DNA of 64,000 nucleotides from Euleptes europaea (Eukaryota; Chordata; Lepidosauria; Squamata; Sphaerodactylidae), in the NCBI RefSeq assembly GCF_029931775.1, contig NC_079323.1, forward strand, positions 34,180,882 through 34,244,881. Reading direction: 5' to 3'. Positions 44,280-56,800 of the stretch are shown piece after piece. Under the pieces are notes generated by a model. It was not told the origin of the DNA. It worked only from the letters and a program-made list of their open reading frames with translations, and did no database searches. The translations under genes and the position numbers were made by a program. The stretch's first letter is position 1. Each line of letters begins with the position of its first letter.

Positions 44280-45320
44280 GACAGCAGTGGGGACCGACAG
44301 GCCTCCCTCCCCCAACTAACTGCAGCCCACAGCAGGCTTCAGTTCATTGGGGTGTCACAGACTAGCCAATGTAGAAAGGATGTTCTTGAAAACTACTGTG
44401 GTAGAGGAACATATGCTTGTAGCAGACATCTATATATCTTGAAGTCAGGCCCCATCTGAGGGTGTCTAAACCTGTGGATTGGAGCCACATTGACACTAAA
44501 CAATTTTCCTGAAAATTTGGCTGCCCCCCACCCCCCAGGTTTGTAGAAAAATACATGGGGGTTGGGAGACTTCTCCCCCAAACAAGAGGGTTGTCTGCAC
44601 GTGTACAGACAATCACGTACTTCCTCCAAGCATCCGTGGCAGTGATAGGATGGGTGCCCAGGAGCTGCAATGGCCCTCCAACAATGGCTGTGGCAATGTG
44701 GGTGAACTGCAGCAGACTGGCAGCAAAGCCGGAAGCCATGCTGGGCCTGCTGGTGTTGTCGGTAATGGTTGGGGAGGTGGATTGGAGCCACCACGGCAAT
44801 GGTGATGTGGAGGGGGTGGGGTGGGAGAAGCTGTGTCAGGACCGGTAGCAAAGCCAGTAGTTGCCCTATCCCTCCCAGCATTTTTGGCAATACTGGGGGA
44901 GGGGGGCACTGAGTTATGGCAGCACTGGTGACCACAGCAGCAATGGAAGGGAGAAGAAGCTGTGGCAGACCCAGTAGTAAGGCCAGGAGGTGTGCCAGGC
45001 CTGTCACTGGTGCCAGTGATGGTGGAGGGAGGTTTGCCAGTAGCTGCAACAGTGAAGGGGGTCGGGGGAGAGATTTGGGCCCAATGACAGCACCAGGGAG
45101 CTGTGTCTGGCCTGTAGGTGATTGGGTGTGTGTGGCTGAGAGCTATGTTGACCCCAGTGAGGGTACTAAGAAGGGGAGAAGGATACCCCCCCCCATCAGT
45201 ATCACCACTTGTCATCTGTATATTTCTCAAGTGTGGCCCCTCTCTGTGGATATCTAAGTTTCCAAATTTGGGGCACTTAACCAAAACATTTTTCTACCAA
45301 CCCCAAAGGCTGGGTACAAA
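44280..45320. repeat. GC-rich degenerate internal-repeat region
   Basis: Words such as gcagtggtg, ggcagacccagtag, agccaggaggt and gtgccagtgatggtggaggg recur in imperfect order. The minus-strand open frames translate to compositionally biased proline/histidine/cysteine-rich runs with no known domain. It may be a decayed transposable element or minisatellite-like block; family not recognised. Confidence 0.4.
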
Positions 45321-45996
45321 AAGATTTAAGTCTAGGGTGTGACTACTTTCATATGTTGGGCCAGTCACAATTTGGGAGAGACCCAAGTCAGTCAAAGAAG
45401 CGATAAAATCCTGGGCCAGTCCCAATGAGGTTGAAACCATGTTTCTGTTATTTAAGCCTAGTCAGTTTCTACTTCCGTCAGCATCTCATAAAGGTGTGCA
45501 GTTTTGTGATTCACTGAGACACCTTTAATGCCCCTTTGAAGAGGCAAAATGAGCACTAGGAAAGGATTTTTAAATATACTGTTTAGAGAAAACTTCTCTG
45601 TACTTAAGCACTGCAGGGATAATTTCAAATTTTATATTTAAAAAGATACATCCACTAGGATAAAGTTTTAGTTTTGAAGTTGAGTTAAAATCCTAAGCAC
45701 ATATTTCTATTACAAAAGGGATTCCCACCCTTCTACACAGATATTTTAAAATGGCTCTGAAATAATACCAACATGTGTGAAAATTATGATAACATCATAA
45801 GCATTTGCATACCTCTATGCACCTCGGCAAGCAATGACGCACCAGCGTTCTTTAACCCACTATTCTTTGTGTTAACTAACATATTGAGAAAGATTAGTGC
45901 TTGGGCCCACTCAACCAACAGCTATTGTAAAATACCAGCATTTTAGTTGGAATTCCATAACATGTGAAAGTGGAAACTTGATACACAACCCATACA

Positions 45997-46117
45997 CAAA
46001 ATATTGTCGAAGGCTTTCACGGTCAGAGTTCATTGGTTCTTGTAGGTTATCCGGGCTGTGTGACCGTGGTCTTGGTATTTTCTTTCCTGATGTTTCGCCA
46101 GCAGCTGTGGCAGGCAT
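45997..46117 (+). mobile_element. Interspersed repeat (family 2), straight copy
   Basis: attgtcgaaggctttcacgg tcagagttcattggttcttg and tttcgccagcagctgtggca match the family seen at 21936-22122, but without the reversed second arm. It stops at ggcat, within the loop of the fold-back copy. Confidence 0.8.
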
Positions 46118-46529
46118 ACACAATTTAGCAGTTTAATGTTTAAAACACCAAATTGAAAGAACAGTGATTCATCCATATGGCCATACTATGTGTCTCTTCA
46201 TGGGAACAAGGTGCTTTCATGTTGCCACTGACAAATGTTTCTGGGAGTAGCAGAAATGTACCCATCCCTTAGGCCACTGCAGGTTTGTACAATAGGTATG
46301 GGGAACGGACACAAAGGGAGGCAGAGAATTTCTAGAACAAACTATAAACAAGGTGTGCATTCACTAGGTGGCCCATGCCCTGATTGTAGTGGGCAAGAGC
46401 TGGCACAAAAGCAAGTGCCAGCCAGTACAGCTCCCTATCTTTAGCTAAAATGCTGTTTTTTTCTGTTTCAAGACATAGCCACACTATATCTAAATTTTCC
46501 TGAATATTTCATTACTGAGCCATAGTATT

Positions 46530-46738
46530 ACACCTTGACTTGGATAGCCCCATGCTAGCTGATCTCAGAAGCTAAGCAGGGTCATCGCTGGCTAGAATTT
46601 GGATGGGAGACCTGCAAGGAATACCAGGGTAGTGATGCAGAGGCAGGCACTGGCAAACCACCTCTGTCAGTCTCTTGCCATGGAACCCTACGGGGACGCC
46701 ATAAGTCAGCTGTGACTTGATGGCTCACATGCACACAC
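46530..46738 (+). mobile_element. 5S rRNA-derived SINE
   Basis: gctgatctcagaagctaagca gggtcatcgctggctagaatt tggatgggagacctgc marks the 5S head, then ggcactggcaaaccacctct and the tail gacgccataagtcagctgtg ending in a CA-rich tract. It lies between PCNP and the ZBTB11 3' end. Confidence 0.9.
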
Positions 46739-47496
46739 CGTATTATACGTCATTTACAGACAATTCTACCTTTTCTGTTCAGACATACTCAGCTGTGGCC
46801 TATAGCTTAGCATTAACACAATTTCCATTTTGAAGAATGTTCCACAAGAGACTTCAAAGTATTGATTCTGTCAGCTTATCAGCCAAACTTTATGATGTTC
46901 AAAAATAAGTTTCATATATACAACAATACTACTTTTGAGCTTTAGTTCCTTTTGAGTTATATTTTTTAATTACAGCATAATTTCACAAAAGCTTAATATA
47001 AATAAAATATACAAACATATTTTACTTGTCTCAAAAACTGCAACCTTATAAGGACTTAGGTTATGCAAAAGACAACAAAATGGGAAGTACTAGGATTTAC
47101 AAATGCATTTGTATTAGTTTTCCTGTGAGGCTGCTTGCCACTTAGTGGGCTTTGCAAAGATCACACTTGATTACAACTTAATTTCCGTAAGAAAACCTCA
47201 GCACAAAAAGTTGTAGCTTTCCACCACCTATGTATGCTAGACTTAAGTTTTAAAAAAAAGCTATGCAGAGATCTGAACAAATAAGCATGTCAGACTGACT
47301 ACCTTACACAATCATGCCTGTGACCACAATATTCAGCTGTATCAATGAATGATTCATAATTAGCTCCAAGAGCACAGCCCCATCCTGGTCTTCAGTATGC
47401 CTTTTAAGTATGGCTACCATCTTTGTTTTTTTTTAAGATGACTCACACAACTCTGGTATAATGAATTACTCTGATGAACAAAACGTGTATGTGTGT

Positions 47497-47534
47497 ATGT
47501 ATATATATATATATATACACATATACATACACAC
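47497..47534. repeat. (TA)n/(CA)n microsatellite
   Basis: gtatatatatatatatatac followed by CA-type repeats, in the ZBTB11 3' flank. Confidence 0.9.
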
Positions 47535-47587
47535 AGTCTGCAGAGGGGGGGAAACTACAGCATACCTACCACCATCACACAGAAGAC

Positions 47588-47593
47588 TTTATT
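47588..47593 (-). terminator. ZBTB11: Possible proximal ZBTB11 polyadenylation signal
   Basis: TTTATT on the plus strand (AATAAA on the minus strand), about 255 bp past the ZBTB11 stop codon. Confidence 0.4.
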
Positions 47594-47845
47594 TTTTCGA
47601 TTACTTTTTTAATGAAGTAATTACAATGGATGCAGTAGTCATACTACAAGATCATGGTTTATGCTGCCGATCTCCAATTTTTCTTTTAATTACAGAAGTT
47701 AGTATTATATAGCAAAGAAACGCAGAACATGGTTCTGATACTACTGTATTACTATACAAGTCCAGCCACTCTCACTGGTAATAGTTTGATAACTGCATGC
47801 TGTTCCATCCAGGTCATCCTCTTCTGCATTAGAGAGCATCTGTGT

Positions 47846-50800
47846 TCAGTCCTGATCAGAAACATGTTCCACCTCGACTTCTACAGTCTGAATAGCTTCT
47901 GTAACCTCAGCTATTTTCTGTCCTTGCTGTTGTGCCAATACATAATTGACTACCTGCATGATACTTTGGTCAGAAAGAGTGGAAACTGTTGTACACTCTT
48001 CAGTAGCTGCAACGGCTTCAAGGGTTTCTTCAGTTATTACAACTGTCTCAATCTCTTCACCGCACATCTCCGTTTCTTGTTCTGCCGCCTCAGATGTTAA
48101 AATACTGATGGCGTGCTCCACTTGCGTCCCCTGATTATGAAACTGAAGCGTGTCCTTTTCCAGCATAATTTTACAAGGTACGTAATCCCGGTGGAATTTG
48201 GTCATGTGCTTCCTCAAGGTACGGGCATCTATGTAGGCTTCGTTGCACACTGGACAAACATACGGCCGCTCTCCAGTATGTGACCTCACGTGGCGCTTTA
48301 AGGAACGAGCATCAGCCCAGGCCACTCCACAGGTTAGACATTCAAAGGGCTTAACTCCTAGTCAACGAAATATGAAAATAAAAAAAGTTAAAAGCTTTTG
48401 GAAGACTGAGTAAAATCTCCTCTGCCAAAGTAAGTAGGTAGCAATCTCTCGGGAGGCTCAGTCTGCACAGATTACAATATAAGACACTGACTCTAAAAGG
48501 CCCTCTCTCACTGGTTTATGTCTTCATGCCAAGATATATCACCCTCAACCACAGCCGCTCTAAGTTATTTTTGCACCTGGTATTTTGATATGCAACACAG
48601 TATTAAACAGATAAACATTCTACTTGGAGGGATAATGAAATATACTTAAAAGATGCCATTGTCTGTGCTAGAACGGTACAACCTTTACTGGGTTAAGACG
48701 GTAATTGATATCTAGATGATGCATATTTGTTTGTTTCCGGACTCTCATAACGTTTACAATGTTGCAAAAGCAATATTGACAGGAACTGTTACCCCCACCA
48801 ATATAATAGTTTGGACCCAATGAAGTACCAGTGGAAAGCAAATGCTGATGTGGACCTTTCCAGTCATTAATCTCTCCACAGGCATCTCAAGACCTCCCAA
48901 AAGTTGGTGCTAGACACTGTGGGACTCACAAGGACAAAAAAAGCCACAAGCCGGGGTGGGACGGGGCAAAAATGAAAATAGAAAACTGGGGGAAATTGCC
49001 TCCACTTAACCTTAGTGCCAGGTCTTGCACACAGAAATACTATTGAAAGATGAGGTTTCATCTGGCTCCACCTCCTCACTGCAGCCCTCAGAACCACTTT
49101 TTTTTTTTTGGTCCATGTGTATCCTGTGACCTCCCATCAGCATTTTGGCTGTATCACAGAATAGTTGTTGTTTTTGGGTAGGGGGAGGTTGAGGGGGGGG
49201 AAATCAGTATCTGCAAATGCCCTTGAACTCGCATTTCTTTGGATCAAACAGGATACCTTGTTGTTTCTAAACTAAATACACTGGTTATGATTTATATCTC
49301 TAATCATCCAACATATCGCAGTTACCCTCATGGTTATTCATGTGTCTTCTGTACTCCCGGAGCTGAGTGAATTTCCTCCCACAATGTTCACAAACACGTT
49401 CCAAGTTTTGTTTTGCTCTCCCTTTCTTCCCATGGGTGGCTTTCTTGACATGCCTTCTGTACAAAGCTTTCTCATAGAATTCTTTGCCACACACATTGCA
49501 CCTGAAAAAAATGCAGGTAAACTGAGTTGAAGACATACATTCAAGATCTATGTGCAACTTTTATGAGAATAGGTTTTACTGTGCATTTTTATCTGGTACT
49601 TTAGTGACCCTACAGTAATAAAAGTATTTTAGGATTGTGTTTTCACTTCCAAAGATAGACATAATTAAAGACAAGGCTACCCGATGCTAGAAACCTAAAA
49701 GGTTCTCGGGGAGGCTCATAAGGCTTTGTTAAAAGGAGTAAGCAAATTGTGTATTTGGGCTGAGGCCTAATTTTCGCCGAGGTTAGATTATCTGATGAAC
49801 GTTCAGGACCACATGTGGCATGGCTTTCAGGTATGTTACACCAACTATTCCTCACCCTACAACATCTCCAATTAAAAGGATCAGGTAGTAGGTGATGTGC
49901 AAGACCTCTACCTGAAATCTTGGCTGACAGTCAGAGTAGACAATAATGACATTGATAAATGGTCTGACTCTGAATAAGGCAGCTTCATCAGGTCATGTAT
50001 CCCATTCTGCATGAGCAGAGTTACAAAATACAATCTTGCCCATCTGTGCCGGCGTAGGTCAAGGGCTGGGCGGTGCCCGCAGTCCTCAGACGTGCGGGGG
50101 GGGGGGGTATCTAGCCCCTTTCGGAGCAGGAAACAAAGATTCTGCTATCTCCCAAGGTCAGTATTCAGAGGCATCGTCAAAACAGGCAGGAGTCAACGGC
50201 CGGAAAGATCAATCATAGCAGTAGCAAGAAGGCAGGGAAATTGCACGGTTGCTTCCGCAAAGTGAAAGCGTGCCTGCACTGCCTTTATCAGTCAGTGCAC
50301 TTCCAAGCTAGGCTTCATCCTGCAACGACTCAGCACCAGTTCTCTGTCTGCTTAGGCCCGTGTTGGCGAACCTATGGCACGCGTGCCATTTCCGGCACGC
50401 GTCGCCCTCTCTGCTGGCACGCACGGCTCAGCTGGGCGGCGGGGCCCCTGCCCTCCCAGCCGCCAGCTTTGAACTGCTCTGCGTTACCTGCAGGCAGCGC
50501 GGAGCAGTTCAAAGGCCCCACCCCCTTCCCTGGACTCTCCGCCGCCCAGCCTTTCCCCTCTCCCCCCCTCCCCGGCCAAAAAACCCTTTGCAGGGTGCAC
50601 GAGGCGGCTGCCGCCCTCCAGCCCCTTTCTCCCTCCCCTCCTCCCCGGCCAAAAAACCCTTTGCAGGGCGCACGAGGTGGCCGCCGCCCTCCAGCCCCCT
50701 TCTCCCTCTCCCCCTCCCTGGCCAAAAACCCCTTTGCAGGGCACACGAGGTGGCTGCCGTCTTCCAGCCTCCCTCTCCCTCCCCCAGCCAAAAACCCTTT

Positions 50801-53800
50801 TGCAGGGCGCACGAGGCGGCGGCTGTCTTCCAGCCCCCTTCTCTCCCTCCCCCCCCTCCCTGGCCAAAAACCCCTTTGCAGGGCGCACGAGGCGGCTGCC
50901 GCCCTCCAGCCCCCTTCTCCCTCTCCCTCCCCCTCCCCTTCTCCCCGGCCAAAAAACCCTTTGCAGGGTGCACGAGGCGGCTGTCGTCCTCCAGCCCCCT
51001 TCTCCCTCTCCCTCCCCAGCCAAAAACCCTTTGCAGGGCGCACGAGGCGGCTGTCGTCCTCCAGCCCCCTTCTCCCTCTCCCTCCCCCCCCCTTCCCGGC
51101 CAAAAAACCCTTTGCAGGGCGCACGAGGCGGCTGCCGCCTCGCGAGCCGGCCCTCCAGCCCCCTTCCCTTTCTCCCTCAGTGCCTTCCATGGGCAAAAAC
51201 CCTTTTCCTGGGTCGCAAGGCAGCTGCCCTGCAGCCCCCTTTCCCCTCTCCCTTCAAAACCCCTTTCCTGGGCGCGCAAGGTGGCAGCGCGCCGGCTCAG
51301 AAGCCTCATTCTCCCCCCCCCGCCAGAAGCCCCTTTCCTCAGCTTGCGAGGCTGCAGCTGCCTCTCATGCTGGCCCAGAAGCCCCCTTCCCCACCAAAAA
51401 CCGCCCTACTCACCAGCCCAGAAGCCCCCTTCCTTCCCTGGCCAGAAAGCTCTTCCTTCCTTTCTTCCTTTCCTTTTCCTCCCTCCGTCCCTCCCTGAAA
51501 ACTTTCCTGATTCCAGCAAATGCCTGCTAGGTCTCTCCAGGACTTCCTCAAGAATGGAGAATACAGCCCTCCCACAACTGGTAGACTGCCTCTGAATGTG
51601 AAGGTACCACTATGGATGTCTGGTTCCCATCTATATTAGGTCTAATGCAGTTTTTGTTCTAATGCAGTTTTTGCAGGCAGCGTGGAGCAGTTCAAAGGCC
51701 CTGCCCCCTTCCCTGGACTCCCCGCTGCCCAGCAGGGAGTCCAGGGAAGTTGTTTTTTCTAAGCTAAAACCTCAGTATTAAATTGCCGTGTTGGCACTTT
51801 GCAATAAATAAGTGGGTTTGGGGTTGCAGTTTGGGCACTCGGTCTCTAAAAGGTTCGCCATCACTGGCTTAGGCTTTCCAGGCGAGCACTCCTTCGCCTA
51901 CCCTGCAAAACTATACGCTGGCGAGTCCTGATATGCCTATCAGGTTCAGGTGAGCTTGGAGGGCTGCCATTCTCAGCTTCCACTGCAGGAGTTGGGGGAC
52001 GAGTAGCTTCTGTCTGCCTTTGTTCCATCTCTCTGCCTAGCTGTGGTTCCTGCTGAGTTGTTTCAGGCTCCTGTACTACTGACTGCAATGGAGGTACTGA
52101 AGGCCCAGAGGCAACCTGTTCCTCCACTTCAGCTTCAGAGTCCTTTGGGTCCTCAGCTCCGAAGGCAGGGCCCATGACACCATCAAACTTTCATCTGAGT
52201 ATTCATGACATGAACAGGTTAACTTTACTTACCTGTAAGGATCTGTAACGGAATGGGACTTCACATGAGAATACCAATCTTTCTTCCAGCTGTAGCACTT
52301 TCCACAAAATTCACACTGGAATGGTTTCACCCCAAGATGCTTATTCATATGTTGCCGGAGATCCCGAGGTTCGTAGAAACTTTTCTCACATCTGAAAGTG
52401 TGTATGATCACACAATATGTGTGCATATGTTAAAAGAACAAAGCACAATTCTGCGTACCACAACATTATGCTTCTTTGTGTTCAAATGTAAGTGTAAAAA
52501 TAATCCCAAGGAAAAGAGAGACAGTAGACTAGCATTACAGTGCACAGTTGCCTATGCTATAGTAAATGGATGTTTGTGTAATCCTCTACCCAAGTGGATT
52601 TTGAGGGTACAGGCTGATTTTAAAGACTAAATCATTTGATTTGGCACCCTAGAACATGTTTTGTTATCACACCTCTAACAGACAGACATTCAACTTGACT
52701 TTTTTCCTCTAAAAATAGCAACCGTTCATCAAGGCATAAAATAAGCTATTACACTATCACAGGTGACATTCTACAAGCCATAAAAAACAGGATGCCACCT
52801 TTGAAAGTCCTGCAAAATTAATCAGCCTAAAATTTAATTCCCATACAAAGAGCCAGCAGATTTTCCAATTTGCTCACTGGAGCATGTCCTCATGCTTTCT
52901 CTTGTACATGATCTCAAGTTTCTATGCACAAGCCAGGGCGAGCTTGGAGTTGTCTAACTATGGACTCAATCAGTCAGTCAATCAATAAACCTTTAATGGC
53001 ATATCCAATATTACTTAACTATGGACTCCTTGCTCCGGGGAAAGATATGAAAGAAGCAGTGGATTGATTAGAGTATGGTAACTCGGTTAATTTAATGTGA
53101 TTCACAGAACTAACTCCACAAGACATGCGTATCAAAAGTATTTTTAATATGGTATATTCTCCCTTATTTAAAGAAGTGAGAGAATAAAAAACAGATGAAC
53201 TGAAACAAAAAATTTCAAACCTTCAGGAACTTCTTTATTTAGTTTACAGCAAAAATAAAGCATTTTCACATAATCCAAGAAAAATTTTAAGACTGTTTGA
53301 AGACTACCAGCTACTGATTTTTCTCAGAGAAAGCTGGCACTCTTTCAGCAATAGAAACCACTTTAATAATCGCTATTCCCTTATCCAATTTGGGCCATCT
53401 TCACTGAAATCAACAGACACATCTCTCTCAATATCCAGTGATATTAGCAAAATAAAATTTACTTCTACTGGCTCAAGATTCTAGTCCTACTTACTGAGTA
53501 CACTGATATCCACGAATTTCAGGTTTTGGCTGGTGCTTCTTTATATGCTTACTAAGTCCTGAAGCTCTATGGAAAGATTTTCCACAGTGCGAACAAAAGT
53601 ATTTTGATTCCCCTGGTGAAACAAGAGTTGAAATGCCATTAATGAACATTACATTGTTAAGCACAGAGCTAACTGCATTTAAATCAATACTGTAGAACTA
53701 CATAAGCATTAAAAATACCAAACAGTGCTCACAATATGTTCAGGCAAGTGGAACCAAGAGTGTGGGTGGTTTTAAAAGGTTGTTGGCTGCAGGCAAGTCC

Positions 53801-56800
53801 TGTTGCCAGCTACAGGCTTGGCTGATGTCACGTTATATAGACATTCTAAATGCTGGTATTACTTGAAGATTTTTTCTAGAAAACTCCCCCCCACTTTTGA
53901 AAGGAAACAAACCGTTTCTCTAAGGGGAAAAGTCTCACACAAGGCAGTTTGGCGGCTATAGTTCCCAAATAAGAGATCTAAGGAGTTAATTATTAGAGGG
54001 CAAGAATACCAGGTAGGGGAAAGCAGGAAACAAGATAAACACAAATTCAAGTTTTGTCTGAAGCAAAGGCAAACAGTATTTTGTTTGATAAGAGGAAAGG
54101 AAATCAAGGATGTGAAGAAGAGGGACCAGGGTATACAATGAAGAAACAATGAAGCAGGGGGAAAGGTGACCTTAACCAAAGAGGGTTGTAGAAAATAGCT
54201 AAAGGGCATGTCAGTGAGACACAAACAGGCACATGCAAAAGCCTAAATTTTTACCAAGTGCTAACTAGATATGTAAATGTAATTTAAAAAGGCAACCCAT
54301 AAAAAACTGAAACATTATCATTTAAACATTAACAAGCTCAGAGTCTGGTCAGCCCATACACATATTCTGACATTACCAGCTCTAAGGAAATATGAGGTTA
54401 ATGTGCTTTGGCATCAGACTTGTGTGTAGACGACTAACATTAAGGTCAGCAACAGAAGTAAAGCCATACATTCTGCACGCACAGACAATCTTTTGCCCAT
54501 TTCCAAGCCTTGGAAAACATTATGCATTAACTTTCCATCACTCCAACCAAGTGCATTCTAATGAAGGGAAACTCTCAACTACTTTTCCAGTTCATTTCCT
54601 ACTGCATTACCCTCATTCATCTGTTAGCTGAACCACTGCATATCAGCAAACAGGCCACTGTGGAACTGACTTGCGCTCTGGTAACACAGGTTATTGTGAC
54701 TGAGGCAAGGAGTGTCTGCTAGGGGCGGGTGAGGGCTCCTCAGCAGTCCTGAATGTACTCATGGAAAGGTTGCCAGGCCACCAGTGACAGAATGGCAGCC
54801 TCTCCTCCCCCAAAGCTTCAAAAAAACTGACTAGAATCCAATACGGGACAGAGAGGAGGCAGTAGCAACGGGGCTGAATGAGCTCCCACAGTCTCAGGTA
54901 TCTCACCACGAGAGAGCTCTGGTCTTCAGCTCGCTCAGCTTCCTGGCCTAAAGTTTGAGAAAAAAACTACTTTCACGTCTAAGTTTGAAATCGCAAACCA
55001 TGTCCTTGTCTGAGGGTTTGTAGCTAAATATATTTGGTTTATACAGCCTAACAGCTATTGCTGCCTGTATAACTGGCTGGGGCATAAACGAAATGGAACT
55101 CATTTACCTGTGTGAATGCTCACATGCTCCTGAAGGCTTCGTTTTGTGACAAAAGACTTCTCACACAATTCACATTTAAACTGCTTCTGTGCCTCATGGA
55201 GGGCAAGATGCATCTTTAAACCATGCTTGTAGGTGAATGACTTGCCACACATCTACAAGACACAAAATTGTCAGCAAGAATGTTAATGTCTTCCCAAGCA
55301 GACCAACACATACCATAATAAATAAACTTCATGGAATACACTTGGGACTAATGGGTTCTATTTCCCTACTACCTTTTGTTGCAAAAGGAAGTAGATTGTA
55401 TCGGAAATGGACAAAATTTGTATTTGCTAAAGATGACAACATTCCATTAAAGAACAGAAACTTAGCAAGGAAGCACAAGCTTAAGAATACTTGAGAGGTC
55501 CATTTTACTTATTTTAATGATACTGTTCATATGGCCAATTCGGCCCTGAACAATGTCACACTGAGATCAAAATAAAGAGAAAGAAAAAAAAGGAACGATC
55601 TAAACAGCCCATAAGAAAATGAGTATTTTTTTAAATCTTAATTGACTGGAAAAGAAATTTGGTGACTGCCAATGAAGTATTAAAATCCACCCCTGCTAAA
55701 AGAACCCTCAGATTATCCAGTTTAAGAGGTCCATTTTATGTGCATGCAAATATTGTCAATGTTTAATTAATAACTCGAACTGAGATTTCAACCAATACTT
55801 CTAGAATCCTCCTGCAAACGCTTCAATTTTAATTTCAAACTTTCAGCTGCAAAGAGCAGTACAGCTCCATCAACGATTCCTCGACACCAACAGTAAACCT
55901 GCAAATATCATGATATATAATGCGCACCAAAAGACTGGACAACTTTGCTGCTGCCAAACTCACTGAGTTAGATCCTATGGATCCATTCCACGCATGGTGG
56001 CATCTTCTTCCCACACAAGAACCTCCTGCTGACAGACGAGCTTCCTCCACTACAGAAAACTGTCACCATTAGTGGTACAAATCTACAGATTCCAACATAA
56101 TGTATGAACAAGTTGCCAGCCCTCATATTGAAAGAACAGTTACAGCAGCATAGAAATGAGTGACAGTCATTTAAAAAAATTTGAGTTTCAATCCAAGTCA
56201 GTTATCTCTGGGATAACAGGAATTTCCATCTTACTTATGAAGTACTGAACACAGGTACTGGGATGGATCTGGAGAGCAGTCAGTAGAAGATGCTGGCAGA
56301 TATAGACTTTTGCCATATCCCCCTCCCTTAGCGGTCCCTTCCAATCCCTGAAATGCTGATTCCTGGGATCACAAGATCTGAATGGACTAACAGGTCAGCT
56401 GTTGCAGTGAGGGGAAAGGGAGGGAAATCACCAGTCCCCTTCTCTCCCTCTGGCACAGTGGCACTTCTGGTAGAAAGGAGATTTGGCACTTTCACTGCAG
56501 CCCCCCAACCCACATGGCTGTTTGTTCCCATGGGTCTCACAATTCCAGAGATCAACTTTCCCCAGAGTCAGAAAAAACACAGCTGGAGGCAGAGGAATGT
56601 GGCAAACCGCATCATTGCTCCTGCTATGGATACAGACCGTTAACTAATTTCAATAAACAAAGTTCCATAGCACTTCTGGCTTTATTCCTAAAGCTACCAA
56701 AAGTATGAGTTTAATTACAGTCGACCACACATTTTCCTTAAGAGTTTATATACAACAATATTTGAAGTTTTGTTTTTTCAGTTAGGCTTGAATTTTAGTA

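Larger units (their letters stand above)
50008..52179 (-). mobile_element. Probable solo LTR-like element, interrupted by a hAT insertion
   Basis: On the minus strand the block starts TGTCATGGGCCC and ends CTCATGCA, the TG...CA pattern of LTRs, with only imperfect flanking 5-mers (ccatt / ccatc). Without the 1.5-kb hAT element its length is about 655 bp. A minus-strand open stretch at 51861-52175 has no recognised domain and is not called a gene. It sits in a ZBTB11 intron. The LTR call is tentative. Confidence 0.4.

Noticed and set aside
44393-45284. Overlapping minus-strand frames of more than 200 codons
   Set aside because: The composition is biased and repetitive, alternative frames are equally open and no known domain is present; it is treated as a degenerate repeat region.
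50241-51595. Long open frames (up to 429 codons) on both strands, proline- and arginine-rich
   Set aside because: They run in several frames at once through a stop-poor GC-rich minisatellite inside a hAT element, with no domains or splice context.
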